Positions 16,554-24,416 of a stretch of DNA of 64,000 nucleotides are shown one piece after another. Where the stretch lies: contig NZ_CH724156.1 of NCBI RefSeq assembly GCF_000152625.1, positions 2,196,687 to 2,260,686 on the forward strand, read 5' to 3'. Positions within the stretch are counted from its first letter, which is position 1. Each line of letters opens with the position of its first letter. The DNA comes from Roseovarius nubinhibens ISM. Its GTDB lineage: Bacteria > Pseudomonadota > Alphaproteobacteria > Rhodobacterales > Rhodobacteraceae. The position numbers and the translations under genes were made by a program. The notes beneath the pieces are model-generated. The model searched no databases. It had not been told where the DNA came from and worked only from the letters and a program-made list of their open reading frames with translations.

Positions 16554-17909
16554 CTATTTCGCCTCCGTGGCGATCAACGCGTGAGTGGCTTTCAGTACCT
16601 TTTCGTGGCGTGGGATGTAGATGGGACCCAAACCGCTAATGACCTGCGCCAATGGAAGCCATGTTGGCCCCCGCGGAGGGGAGGGCATTTGGTAAATGTC
16701 TGGATCGAGATTTTGCAAGTCCAGGCAATCCTCTCGGATGAAATTATCGCGCTTACTTTGCTCGTGGTGAGAGGAATAATTGTCAATTTCCTTAAGTTCC
16801 TCTGCCTTTTCGGTAGTTAACCTAGAGCGGGGAAGTAGATCACTGCTTACCTCGCCGAGAACGTCCCGAAACGCGAGGAAAACCAACAAAGGCCGATCCA
16901 AAGGCAACCTTGGATAGCACCGTAACGCCAGCTCGACACGGTCCAGGACGCGTTTCACCTGACGAAAGGTCAGGTTTGACTGACTGACGATCTCACCGGC
17001 CAGCTCCGCCGCCGCCCCTGCCGAAAACGCGCGCTTGTTCCCCAAAGGTGTTCCCACATCCAACTGTTCAAGCGCCAGCGCCTTTGTCGCTGCTTTGCGA
17101 GCTTCGGGCGTAGCCGTCAGGGCCAGACGCAGATCAACAAACTTGTCGAGATACCGTTCGCCAGCCGCCGATTGCCCGAACCTGTGCGCGGCGAGGTTTT
17201 CCAAATACTCCGCGTTGACGAAGAGGCAAAAGACGAAGTTGGAATGCCCGAACACCATCTTGAGGGCTTCCAGCATCGCGATGGCATATTCCGGGTGACA
17301 GCGGTCCAGCTCATCTATGAGGACGACGACCCGATCATGTGGCTTGCCCTCGGTCAGGGCCTTGCGCAGCACCTCGAGCTGTTGTGGCAGCTCGGTTTTC
17401 CGCACCTTTTCGGTGGCCAGTTGTGTGCTGATCAATTGGCCCGCAAGCTTCGACATGCCGTCGCCAGCTTCTTTCACAAGCTCTTCGAGAATGCTCGCCC
17501 CTTCGACCTGATCAAGGGCGGTTTTTTCAAACTCCTTGAGCAATGCAGCGGCACCACTTCGTAGCGCGAACTCCACCGCACCCCGCGAGGCTATGCGTCC
17601 GTATTTCGCGACCACTGCAATCGCTTTTTCTAGGTTGGGCTTCTCCTTGGTGTTCAATCTCTCGGCCAAGGCCCCCATGAAGGTGATCACCGGATCGCCC
17701 GAATGGTCCGACAGTTGCGCATCCAGCTCGATAACCACTTCGTCATTGGCTTCCAGCTGCTTGGCCCATGCCTTTCGGAAGAAGGTCTTGCCATGGCCGA
17801 ACCCGGCTTCGATCGAGATCACCTTGCCTGCGTCAATCGTGGAAATGAGGTTGGTGAAGGACGCACCGGTTTCTTCGAAATTCAAAAGGTCATCTTGCCA
17901 GAATGACAT
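16554..17909 (-). CDS. KAP-family P-loop NTPase
   Basis: A 451-aa soluble KAP-type NTPase. Walker A is GFGHGKT (residues 36-42) and Walker B is VVVLIDELDRC near residue 205, with the typical following HPEYAIAMLEALK. Unlike many KAP proteins no membrane segment is evident between them. The KAP family includes F-plasmid PifA, which blocks phage T7, and animal Kidins220; bacterial members are often accessory and some are defence-linked. The gene sits between cmk and rpsA, and its base composition looks lower in GC than its neighbours, especially the 3' part, suggesting acquisition by transfer. A four-unit 11-bp array lies 75 bp upstream. GAGGAGA precedes ATG 17909. Confidence 0.88.
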   Translation of the reverse strand: MSFWQDDLLNFEETGASFTNLISTIDAGKVISIEAGFGHGKTFFRKAWAKQLEANDEVVIELDAQLSDHSGDPVITFMGALAERLNTKEKPNLEKAIAVVAKYGRIASRGAVEFALRSGAAALLKEFEKTALDQVEGASILEELVKEAGDGMSKLAGQLISTQLATEKVRKTELPQQLEVLRKALTEGKPHDRVVVLIDELDRCHPEYAIAMLEALKMVFGHSNFVFCLFVNAEYLENLAAHRFGQSAAGERYLDKFVDLRLALTATPEARKAATKALALEQLDVGTPLGNKRAFSAGAAAELAGEIVSQSNLTFRQVKRVLDRVELALRCYPRLPLDRPLLVFLAFRDVLGEVSSDLLPRSRLTTEKAEELKEIDNYSSHHEQSKRDNFIREDCLDLQNLDPDIYQMPSPPRGPTWLPLAQVISGLGPIYIPRHEKVLKATHALIATEAK

Positions 17910-17983
17910 GGCTGAAATCTCCTCAGATAAAATATCTGGGACGAGTTGAAAGCGAGAAGGGGAGAGGGATCAACCTCAATTTT

Positions 17984-18027
17984 CCGCACTGTCGCTTTGC
18001 TGTCGTGTAACCGACGCAATACCGACG
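17984..18027 (-). repeat. Four-unit 11-bp array, copy A
   Basis: Read on the minus strand, four adjoining 11-mers: CGTCGGTATTG, CGTCGGTTACA, CGACAGCAAAG, CGACAGTGCGG. The array begins 23 nt after the cmk stop and ends 75 nt before the KAP start. Same architecture as copies at 28327, 33581 and 55779. Confidence 0.8.
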
Positions 18028-18050
18028 TGCCATTTTCGGACCACTACGGC

Positions 18051-18680
18051 TCAGCCCTTGGCGGCGATCCGGCGCTCGGTTTCGGCGATGGCGGCGGCCA
18101 CGGCCTCGTCGATGCTCATCCGTGACGTGTCGAGCTCGACCGCATCCGCCGCGGGTTTGAGCGGCGCCGTGGCCCGGGCGCTGTCGCGCGCATCGCGGCT
18201 TCTGAGGTCGGCGGCCACCTCGTCGAGCGTGACCTCATGCCCCTTGTTTACAAGCTCATTATGCCGTCGCTGCGCCCGGATTTCATCCGAGGCGGTGACA
18301 TAGAGTTTCACATCCGCATCGGGGCAGATCACCGTTCCGATGTCGCGCCCGTCGAGCACCGCGCCGCCCGACCGGCGGGCAAAGGCGCGCTGAAAATCGA
18401 CCAGCGCCGCGCGCACTTCAGGCAGCGCCGCCACCCGGCTCGCCGCCTGCGCCACATCCGGGGTCCGCAGCAGATCATCCTGCTCCAAATCCTTTGCTTT
18501 CAAGGTCTTGGCCGCCTCAACCGGGTCCGTCCCGTCCAGCGTCCGAAGCCCCGTCGCCCGGTACAGCAGCCCGGTATCGAGATGGGTAAAGCCGAAATGC
18601 GCCGCCAGGGCACGGGCAACAGTGCCTTTTCCGGCGGCGGCGGGGCCATCAATGGCAACGGTGAAAGCGCGGTTTGTCAT
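18051..18680 (-). CDS. cmk: Cytidylate kinase
   Basis: A 209-aa (d)CMP kinase that phosphorylates CMP and dCMP with ATP. The P-loop is GPAAAGKGT (residues 12-20), followed by the substrate-binding [24 protein letters not shown] is the conserved CMP-binding block, and RxRDxRDxxR appears as [11 protein letters not shown] in the lid. It starts at ATG 18680. The normal rpsA neighbour is displaced by the KAP gene; the upstream gene is an unrelated short protein rather than aroA, so the common aroA-cmk-rpsA order is broken on both sides. Confidence 0.95.
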   Translation of the reverse strand: MTNRAFTVAIDGPAAAGKGTVARALAAHFGFTHLDTGLLYRATGLRTLDGTDPVEAAKTLKAKDLEQDDLLRTPDVAQAASRVAALPEVRAALVDFQRAFARRSGGAVLDGRDIGTVICPDADVKLYVTASDEIRAQRRHNELVNKGHEVTLDEVAADLRSRDARDSARATAPLKPAADAVELDTSRMSIDEAVAAAIAETERRIAAKG

Positions 18681-18730
18681 GCGCCTTGGGTAAAGCAGAG
18701 CGCCCGCTGGCTCAAGCGGGAATGCCCGGC

Positions 18731-19147
18731 TCAGCCCTGCAGTTTGACGCCCCGTCCGGCGATCATGCCAAGCTCGGTACAGGCGCGCAGCACCATGTGA
18801 TAGCTCTGCCGGATCAACGGCTTGGACGGCACTTCGGTGTCCGGCCAGGGCAGGAATATCGTCCGGTCAATCGTGCCAATATGTTGAATTTCATGCAGCA
18901 TTTCGGCCGCATCCTCGAGCCGGTCCAGCCGCAACAGCACGAGGTTGCCGCGCATCCAGGGCAGGGTGGGGATCGACAGAATCCGCTCGAACACCGCATC
19001 GGCGGAGGGGCAGACCCCTGCGACGACAAGCTGCGGCCCGGCGCTGGCCCCGGTAAGCCGGTGACCGATCACGAGGTTCGTCGATGTGATGGTAAGCGGG
19101 TCTATCTGCCCGACTGGTTGCCGCAATCCGTGGGATTGATCATGCAT
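18731..19147 (-). CDS. Short protein resembling a degenerate AstE/AspA-type deacylase
   Basis: A 138-aa soluble protein. The stretch [19 protein letters not shown], then [19 protein letters not shown], resembles in layout the start of succinylglutamate desuccinylase/aspartoacylase proteins (GP-x-LVV-x-GG-x-HGDE, then a RG-x-LV strand). The zinc ligands H and E of the HGDE motif are absent (VCPSAD), and the protein is less than half the usual length. I infer either a relic or a repurposed small domain; the family assignment itself is tentative. It lies 50 nt upstream of cmk on the same strand and may be co-transcribed with it. Confidence 0.6.
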   Translation of the reverse strand: MHDQSHGLRQPVGQIDPLTITSTNLVIGHRLTGASAGPQLVVAGVCPSADAVFERILSIPTLPWMRGNLVLLRLDRLEDAAEMLHEIQHIGTIDRTIFLPWPDTEVPSKPLIRQSYHMVLRACTELGMIAGRGVKLQG

Positions 19148-19236
19148 CGTCCCGGTCCTTTCTTCGCAAAGAAGGCTAGGGTCCGAGGGCGGCGCACCGC
19201 CCCCGGGAATATGTCTCAGCCTGTGTCAGGCCTGGC

Positions 19237-20058
19237 TTAGAAGCCGTAGACCAGCGACACGCCGAACGAGTTGTCGGTGTCTTCGAGGCCGGGCAGCGGA
19301 TCGCTGTCCCACTCGGTGCGGTACGAGAAACGCGCCGACAGCTTGTTCGAGACCTTGACGTTCAGGCCCGCGTCGTTGGTCACGAAAGTATCGTTGTCCG
19401 AGAACAGGACGTCGGTATCCATCGAGAACGACATGGTGTCGGTCAGCGAGTAGAAGTAACGCGAGGACACGATGCCCGCGACTTCGGTGGTGTCGTTGCC
19501 GAGCTGATCCTCGACGTAACGCACGCCGGGACCGGCTTGCAGACGCCAGCTGGCCTGCGGGGTGTTGATCACGCGGACACCGGGACCGAAGCCAAGGAAG
19601 GCGTCGACTTTGTTGGTGTCGAACTTGTCGTAACGGGCCGAGGCCAGACCGAACAGATACACGTCTTTCGAGATGTAACGGTTCACGTCATAGGTACCGT
19701 AGTATTCTTCCTCGTCACGGGTGCCGTTGGTTTCCGAGAACTCGGCCGCGAAACCAAAGGTGTGGTTCCAGGGACCGCTGCCATAACGGAGACGGCCAGC
19801 GATATCGAGGTCCGCGGTGTCGGTGTTGCCCGAGGTGGTCGAGAAACCAGCGGCAACGCTACCGGACCAACCTTGTGCATATTGGTTGTCGTAACGGTCG
19901 CGACGGTCCGCCTGGGTCAGCTCGTCATTCACATCTTCTTGAATGTCGTCGATGCGATCATCGAGGCTGTCAACGCCAGTCAGCGCACCCTGTGCATGCA
20001 GCGGTGCTGCCATCATCAGAGCCAGAGCGGAAACGGCAAGTGCATTGCGTTTTTGCAT
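19237..20058 (-). CDS. DUF481 outer-membrane beta-barrel protein
   Basis: A 273-aa exported protein. A signal peptide covers residues 1-23 (MQKRNALAVSALALMMAAPLHAQ). A short acidic helix (DSLDDRIDDIQEDVNDEL) follows, then a run of alternating beta strands ending in a C-terminal phenylalanine (VSLVYGF), as expected for an outer-membrane barrel. The GWSGSVAAGFSTTSGNTDT segment is the DUF481 (YdiY-like) hallmark. Function is unknown; it may be a salt- or pH-responsive porin-like protein. It is a single gene with its own upstream region. Confidence 0.85.
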   Translation of the reverse strand: MQKRNALAVSALALMMAAPLHAQGALTGVDSLDDRIDDIQEDVNDELTQADRRDRYDNQYAQGWSGSVAAGFSTTSGNTDTADLDIAGRLRYGSGPWNHTFGFAAEFSETNGTRDEEEYYGTYDVNRYISKDVYLFGLASARYDKFDTNKVDAFLGFGPGVRVINTPQASWRLQAGPGVRYVEDQLGNDTTEVAGIVSSRYFYSLTDTMSFSMDTDVLFSDNDTFVTNDAGLNVKVSNKLSARFSYRTEWDSDPLPGLEDTDNSFGVSLVYGF

Positions 20059-20199
20059 GGGGTAATCCTTTCACAATCGTACAGGCTCGACCCGAAAGGC
20101 CGAGAGCATTTCTGCTGGAATGCGAGATAGGCGGGGGGCATGGATGAGAGAAATTGAATCCACTCACCGATGTCCCGAGTTTTTCTCATCACAAGACAA

Positions 20200-21126
20200 C
20201 TATCCAGCGTTTCCAAGGGTTTCGCTGTTTCGACTAGGCGAGATCATGCGCAAATCCTGCAAAACTTCCCCCTCCATCTGGGAGAGTTGTGACTGAACTG
20301 CAACAAGTGAGGCGAGCGCCCGACCGTGAATGTCCTCGTCAATGTCGTCCCGCCAGACCGACCAGATGGGAAATGGGAATCGGGGGGCGTCCGGCACGAG
20401 GTGCAGGCTGCCATCGTCGAGATAGGGCTTGATATAGCGCGCCGGCAGATAGGCCGCCTTGCCGCGCCCGCGCACATACTCCGCCGACATCGCGCCAAGC
20501 GACAGGCTCAGCCCCGGCTGCCCAAGCTCCGGCAGCTCGAGCCGATGCGCCTGCACGAACTCCGGCCCCCAGTCGACAAAGACGTAATCCTCGCCAAGCT
20601 CGCCCATCTCCGCCGGTCGCGCCGAGGCCAGCACAAGCGTCTCATCGGCGAGCTTATGGGCCGACAACCCGGCCCGCAGCTGCGGCGTATAGGTGAGAGC
20701 GACCTGAATCTGCCCCTCGGTGAGATAGCGGATCAACCGGTCCGGCATGCCAAGCTCGGCGCGGATGTTGAGCGCCGGCATCGTCTCTTGCAACGCATCG
20801 AGCCAGCGAAACCCGAGCCGCGGCCAGAGCGAATAATGCGCCCCGATGGTCAGCGATTTGGTATAGCCATCGGGCAGGCCGACATGCTGCCGCGCCTCCT
20901 CCCATATCTTGATGAGCGATAGCGCGTAGCGTTCGAACTCGCGCCCCGCCTGTGTCATCTCCGCCCCGGATTTCGACCGGGTGAACAGAGGTTTGCCAAG
21001 AGAATCCTCCAGCCGCTGTATCCGCAGGCTGACCGCCGATTGCGTCACAAAGAGACGCTCGCTCGCATTGATGAAGGATCCGGTGGACGCGACCTCGAGA
21101 AAGGTCCGCAAAAGCAGATTGTCCAT
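20200..21126 (-). CDS. LysR-family transcriptional regulator
   Basis: A 308-aa LysR-type regulator. The N-terminal winged helix-turn-helix (LLRTFLEVASTGSFINASERLFVTQSAVSLRIQRLE) occupies residues 5-62, followed by a periplasmic-binding-protein-like effector domain. The effector is not predictable. A perfect 8-bp inverted repeat TCTTACCC / GGGTAAGA lies just upstream (21130-21165) and is a candidate autoregulatory site. The gene upstream, the MocR regulator, is also on the minus strand but 100 nt away. Confidence 0.88.
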   Translation of the reverse strand: MDNLLLRTFLEVASTGSFINASERLFVTQSAVSLRIQRLEDSLGKPLFTRSKSGAEMTQAGREFERYALSLIKIWEEARQHVGLPDGYTKSLTIGAHYSLWPRLGFRWLDALQETMPALNIRAELGMPDRLIRYLTEGQIQVALTYTPQLRAGLSAHKLADETLVLASARPAEMGELGEDYVFVDWGPEFVQAHRLELPELGQPGLSLSLGAMSAEYVRGRGKAAYLPARYIKPYLDDGSLHLVPDAPRFPFPIWSVWRDDIDEDIHGRALASLVAVQSQLSQMEGEVLQDLRMISPSRNSETLGNAG

Positions 21127-21129
21127 GTG

Positions 21130-21165
21130 TCTTACCCATAATAATTACTCATCACTCGGGTAAGA
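21130..21165. promoter_or_regulatory. Inverted repeat at the LysR promoter
   Basis: TCTTACCC (21130-21137) and GGGTAAGA (21158-21165) form a perfect dyad with a 20-bp AT-rich centre, four bases upstream of the LysR start. It is a probable operator for autoregulation or for an unknown repressor. Confidence 0.5.
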
Positions 21166-21226
21166 TTTATTCTTGGAAGCGCCGGTTGTTAGGGGAAAAC
21201 GCGGCTCCGCACCTCACCGCCGCGCC

Positions 21227-22705
21227 TTAAGTGGCGCCGGGGCTTGCCGCCTGCCGCAACTGCCGGGCCAGGATGGCGATGCCATCGCGGATGCGCTCCG
21301 ACGGGATCGAGGAATAGGCGAGCCGGTAATAGTTGCTCGGCGGGTCGGGGCGGTGAAAGAACGGCTTGCCCGGCTCGATGAGCACCCCTTGCTGGCGCAG
21401 GCTCGCGTCGAGCTCGGCGGTATCGACCCCTTCGGGCGCCCGCATCCAGATCGACGAGCCGCCGAAAATCCCCGTTCCCTCGATGTCGAGCCCATGCTGC
21501 GTCAGCGCCTCGACCATATGCGACCGACGCCGCGCATAGACCTGACCGGTGCGCCGGATGAGCGCATCGTAATGGCCCAGCGACAGGAAATAGGCCGCCG
21601 TGCGCTGCATATGTCCCGGCGGGTGGCGCAGCACCGAGGTCCGCAGCGCCCGCGCCTCGCGAATAAAGGGACGCGGCCCGACCATATAGCCAAGCCGCAG
21701 ACCCGGAAAAATGGATTTGGAGAAACTGCCCACATAGATCACCCGCCCATCCTGATCGAGCGATTTGAGCGCCGGCGACGGCGCCCGCAAAAAGGACATC
21801 TCGAACTCGTAATCATCCTCAACGATGAGCGCATCCATGTCCCGCGCCTTGGCCAAAAGGGCATTGCGCCGCTCGAGCGGCATGGTCGCATTGGTCGGTG
21901 ACTGGTGGCTCGGCGTGGTGAAAATCACATCCGCCCGGTCCGGCAGCGCCTCTGGCGGAAGCCCGTCACTGTCCACCGGCACCGCCGTCAGGTGACAGCG
22001 CGACTGCATGAGAATATCGCGCAGCGCGTGGAAACACGGGTCTTCGATCACCGCCGTGCGGCGCTGGGTCAACAGCACCTGCGCCGTGAGCCAGAGCGCG
22101 TTCTGCGCCCCCATGGTCACGAGGATCTCATCCGGCTCCGCCAGAATGCCGCGCCGGGGCAGGGTGTGGCGCAGGATGAACTCGACCAGCTTGGGATCGT
22201 CCTGATCATAGTAATCCGAGGTCAGCGCCCGGAAATCCTTTTGCCCTAGCGCGCGCAGCGCGCAATGCCGCCAATTGGCATGGTCAAAGAGCTTGGGGTC
22301 GGTCTGCCCATAGATGAACGGATAGGGGAAGGCGGCCCAGTTCTGCGGCTTTTCCGGCGTCGCCCCACCGGTATAGCGCCGGCCCAGCGCCCGCGACCAG
22401 TCGATCCCGTCCTGCCGCGCCTGCCGCAGCGGGAAATCCGGCGGCTCGGGCGCGTTGTCAGAGACGAAAAACCCCGATCGGTCCCGTGAAGTCAGGTAAT
22501 CATTGGCCTGCAATTCCGTATAGGCCAGCGTCACGGTGATCCGGCTCACCCCGAGATGCGCCGCCAGCTTGCGCGACGAGGGCAGCTTTTCGCCCTTGTT
22601 GAACCGGCCCGATAGAATGCCTTCGGCGATCATCTGCTGAATGCGCGCCTGAAGCGTCCCTTCGCCATCGGGGGAGAGAAAGAATGTCTCGACCGGTATT
22701 GCCAT
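21227..22705 (-). CDS. tauR: MocR-family regulator, TauR-like
   Basis: A 492-aa fusion of a GntR winged helix (residues about 15-85; KLPSSRKLAAHLGVSRITVTLAY) with an aminotransferase-I-like domain. The PLP lysine lies in VGSFSKSIFPGLRLGY, near residue 329. MocR proteins sense amines or amino acids through PLP. TauR, which controls taurine genes in Rhodobacter, is of this type and binds CTGGAC(C/T)TAA repeats. CTGGACTTAT and CTGGACTCTG lie in its own upstream region. The TauR assignment is inferred from these boxes and the nearby xsc module; it could regulate GABA or another amine. Confidence 0.65.
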   Translation of the reverse strand: MAIPVETFFLSPDGEGTLQARIQQMIAEGILSGRFNKGEKLPSSRKLAAHLGVSRITVTLAYTELQANDYLTSRDRSGFFVSDNAPEPPDFPLRQARQDGIDWSRALGRRYTGGATPEKPQNWAAFPYPFIYGQTDPKLFDHANWRHCALRALGQKDFRALTSDYYDQDDPKLVEFILRHTLPRRGILAEPDEILVTMGAQNALWLTAQVLLTQRRTAVIEDPCFHALRDILMQSRCHLTAVPVDSDGLPPEALPDRADVIFTTPSHQSPTNATMPLERRNALLAKARDMDALIVEDDYEFEMSFLRAPSPALKSLDQDGRVIYVGSFSKSIFPGLRLGYMVGPRPFIREARALRTSVLRHPPGHMQRTAAYFLSLGHYDALIRRTGQVYARRRSHMVEALTQHGLDIEGTGIFGGSSIWMRAPEGVDTAELDASLRQQGVLIEPGKPFFHRPDPPSNYYRLAYSSIPSERIRDGIAILARQLRQAASPGAT

Positions 22706-22719
22706 AGATGCCGTTTAAA

Positions 22720-22781
22720 CTGGACTTATAGAGATGGCAATCTGGCTGTGTCGTGTGAAGCACGCATTTGGCTGGACTCTG
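22720..22781 (+). promoter_or_regulatory. CTGGAC boxes in the tauR-like/Hint divergent region
   Basis: CTGGACTTAT at 22720-22729 and CTGGACTCTG at 22772-22781 match the known TauR box CTGGAC(C/T)TAA at 9 and 7 of 10 positions. A weaker CTGGCTGTGT starts at 22742, 22 bp after the first. They lie 15-76 bp upstream of the MocR start, which fits autoregulation. Confidence 0.6.
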
Positions 22782-22892
22782 GAGAATGGAGAGCCAAACT
22801 TTGAAAAAGTTGTTCACGGAGTTAAACATAATCATCTCCCGGGAAATATGTGTGGGAGAAGTGTAAACAAATTGTACGAGTAGGGCTTTATT

Positions 22893-24416
22893 ATGGCTTT
22901 TGGTGAGGCAGGCACCCTTGTTGCCAATTCCCCGACGGCAAACACGCCGATCACGGTTACACTGACCGACCCACTGACCAATCCGGTTTTCGCTTTTACG
23001 GCCACCCAGAATGGCTCCGATCCCTTTGTTCTGCGCGTTATCGACGAAACGCTCGATGCCGATGGCAATACCACGGCCTTCACCTTCATCATCGAAGAAT
23101 GGGAATATAGCAACGGCGGGCACGAGACCAACGAGACGATCAACTGGCTCGCCATTGAGGAAGGGGTGCATACCTTGCCTGACGGACGGATCGTTGAGGC
23201 GGGGACGACGTCAGCCAACCACACCGACAGTGCGGTATCGCTCACGGGCGGGTTCACAGCGCCGCCGGTGGTGCTGACCTCGGTCATGTCCAACAATGAC
23301 ACGACAACGGTCGACAGCGATCCCCACGCCATCACCGCAAGCGGCTTCAACCTCCGGCTGCAAGAAGAAGAAGGGCAGAACGGCAGCCATTTGCAGGAGA
23401 GTGTCGGCTGGATCGCCATTCAGCCGGGCGGCTCTGCCTCCAGCGGCACGGCCAATTCCTTTACCGGTGTGGACGAAATCCCCGATACCTTGCCATTGGG
23501 CGATACATTTACCAATCCCGTCGTGCTGGGCGAAACCCAAACGTTGAATGGCCTGGATCCCGCGAGTGTGGTCATGTCAAACCCGACCAACTCCAATGTC
23601 CAGATGCATATTCAGGAGGAACAATCGGCGAATGCGGAAACCGACCACCTGAACGAAACCGTCGGCGTGGTGGCCTTTGAGAATGGGAAGATCCATTGCC
23701 TCGTGGCGGGCTGTTCGGTCAGCACACCGACAGGGGCGCGGCAGGTCGAAACGCTCCGCGAGGGGGATGAGGTCTCGCTGTGGCACGGCGGTCAAGCGAT
23801 CTTGCGCAAGGTGCTGCACCGCAGGCTGAGTGCGGAGGCTCTGGCGCAAGACGCAAAGCTGGTGCCCGTGAAGATTGAGACCGGCGCGCTGGGGCAGGGG
23901 CTCCCGGAACGCGATCTTCTGGTCTCGCCCCAGCATCGCATGATGATCTCGTCACCCGTGGTTCAACGCATGTTCGACACCGACGAAATTCTCCTCCCGG
24001 CCCATCGGTTGGTCGGTCTGCCGGGGATCTCCTCGCTGGCGGAAGGCGTGGCCGAGATGCCGGAGATAACCTATTATCATCTGGTCCTGGACCGGCATGA
24101 GATCATCCTCGCCGAAGGTGCCCCGACCGAGAGCTTTTACCCCGGACCGCAAGCGCTCAGCTCTCTGAGCCGCGACCAGCGCGAAGAGTTCATCGCGCTC
24201 TTCCCCTGTCTCGCCCAAGGTATCCTGCCCTATCCTCCGGCCCGCCCGGTGCCCGAAGCGCGCCGCCAAAAGGCCCTCATCCGGCGTCTGGCCAAGAACC
24301 GCCAGTCGGCACTGGCGGCTCTCTCTCCTCGTCTTCGTCACCGGCAGGCCAAACCATGGCCCGCGCTTTTCGTCCCAAAGCCGGGTCAGCGGATAATATT
24401 GAACTCCGGCCCATAG
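22893..24416 (+). CDS. Hint-domain protein with three N-terminal repeats
   Basis: A 507-aa protein. Residues 1 to about 265 hold three diverged copies of a beta-rich module, each ending in a shared pattern: HETNETINWLAIEEG, HLQESVGWIAIQPG and HLNETVGVVAFENG. A Hint (hedgehog/intein-type) domain follows: the cysteine of HCLVAGCSVSTPTGARQVETL begins it, and LLVSPQHRMMI is the conserved histidine block. Hint domains can self-cleave at that cysteine. A basic C-terminal tail follows. No Sec signal is seen. AGGG precedes ATG 22893. Its last 31 bp overlap the creatinase gene on the other strand. Confidence 0.8.
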   Translation: MAFGEAGTLVANSPTANTPITVTLTDPLTNPVFAFTATQNGSDPFVLRVIDETLDADGNTTAFTFIIEEWEYSNGGHETNETINWLAIEEGVHTLPDGRIVEAGTTSANHTDSAVSLTGGFTAPPVVLTSVMSNNDTTTVDSDPHAITASGFNLRLQEEEGQNGSHLQESVGWIAIQPGGSASSGTANSFTGVDEIPDTLPLGDTFTNPVVLGETQTLNGLDPASVVMSNPTNSNVQMHIQEEQSANAETDHLNETVGVVAFENGKIHCLVAGCSVSTPTGARQVETLREGDEVSLWHGGQAILRKVLHRRLSAEALAQDAKLVPVKIETGALGQGLPERDLLVSPQHRMMISSPVVQRMFDTDEILLPAHRLVGLPGISSLAEGVAEMPEITYYHLVLDRHEIILAEGAPTESFYPGPQALSSLSRDQREEFIALFPCLAQGILPYPPARPVPEARRQKALIRRLAKNRQSALAALSPRLRHRQAKPWPALFVPKPGQRIILNSGP

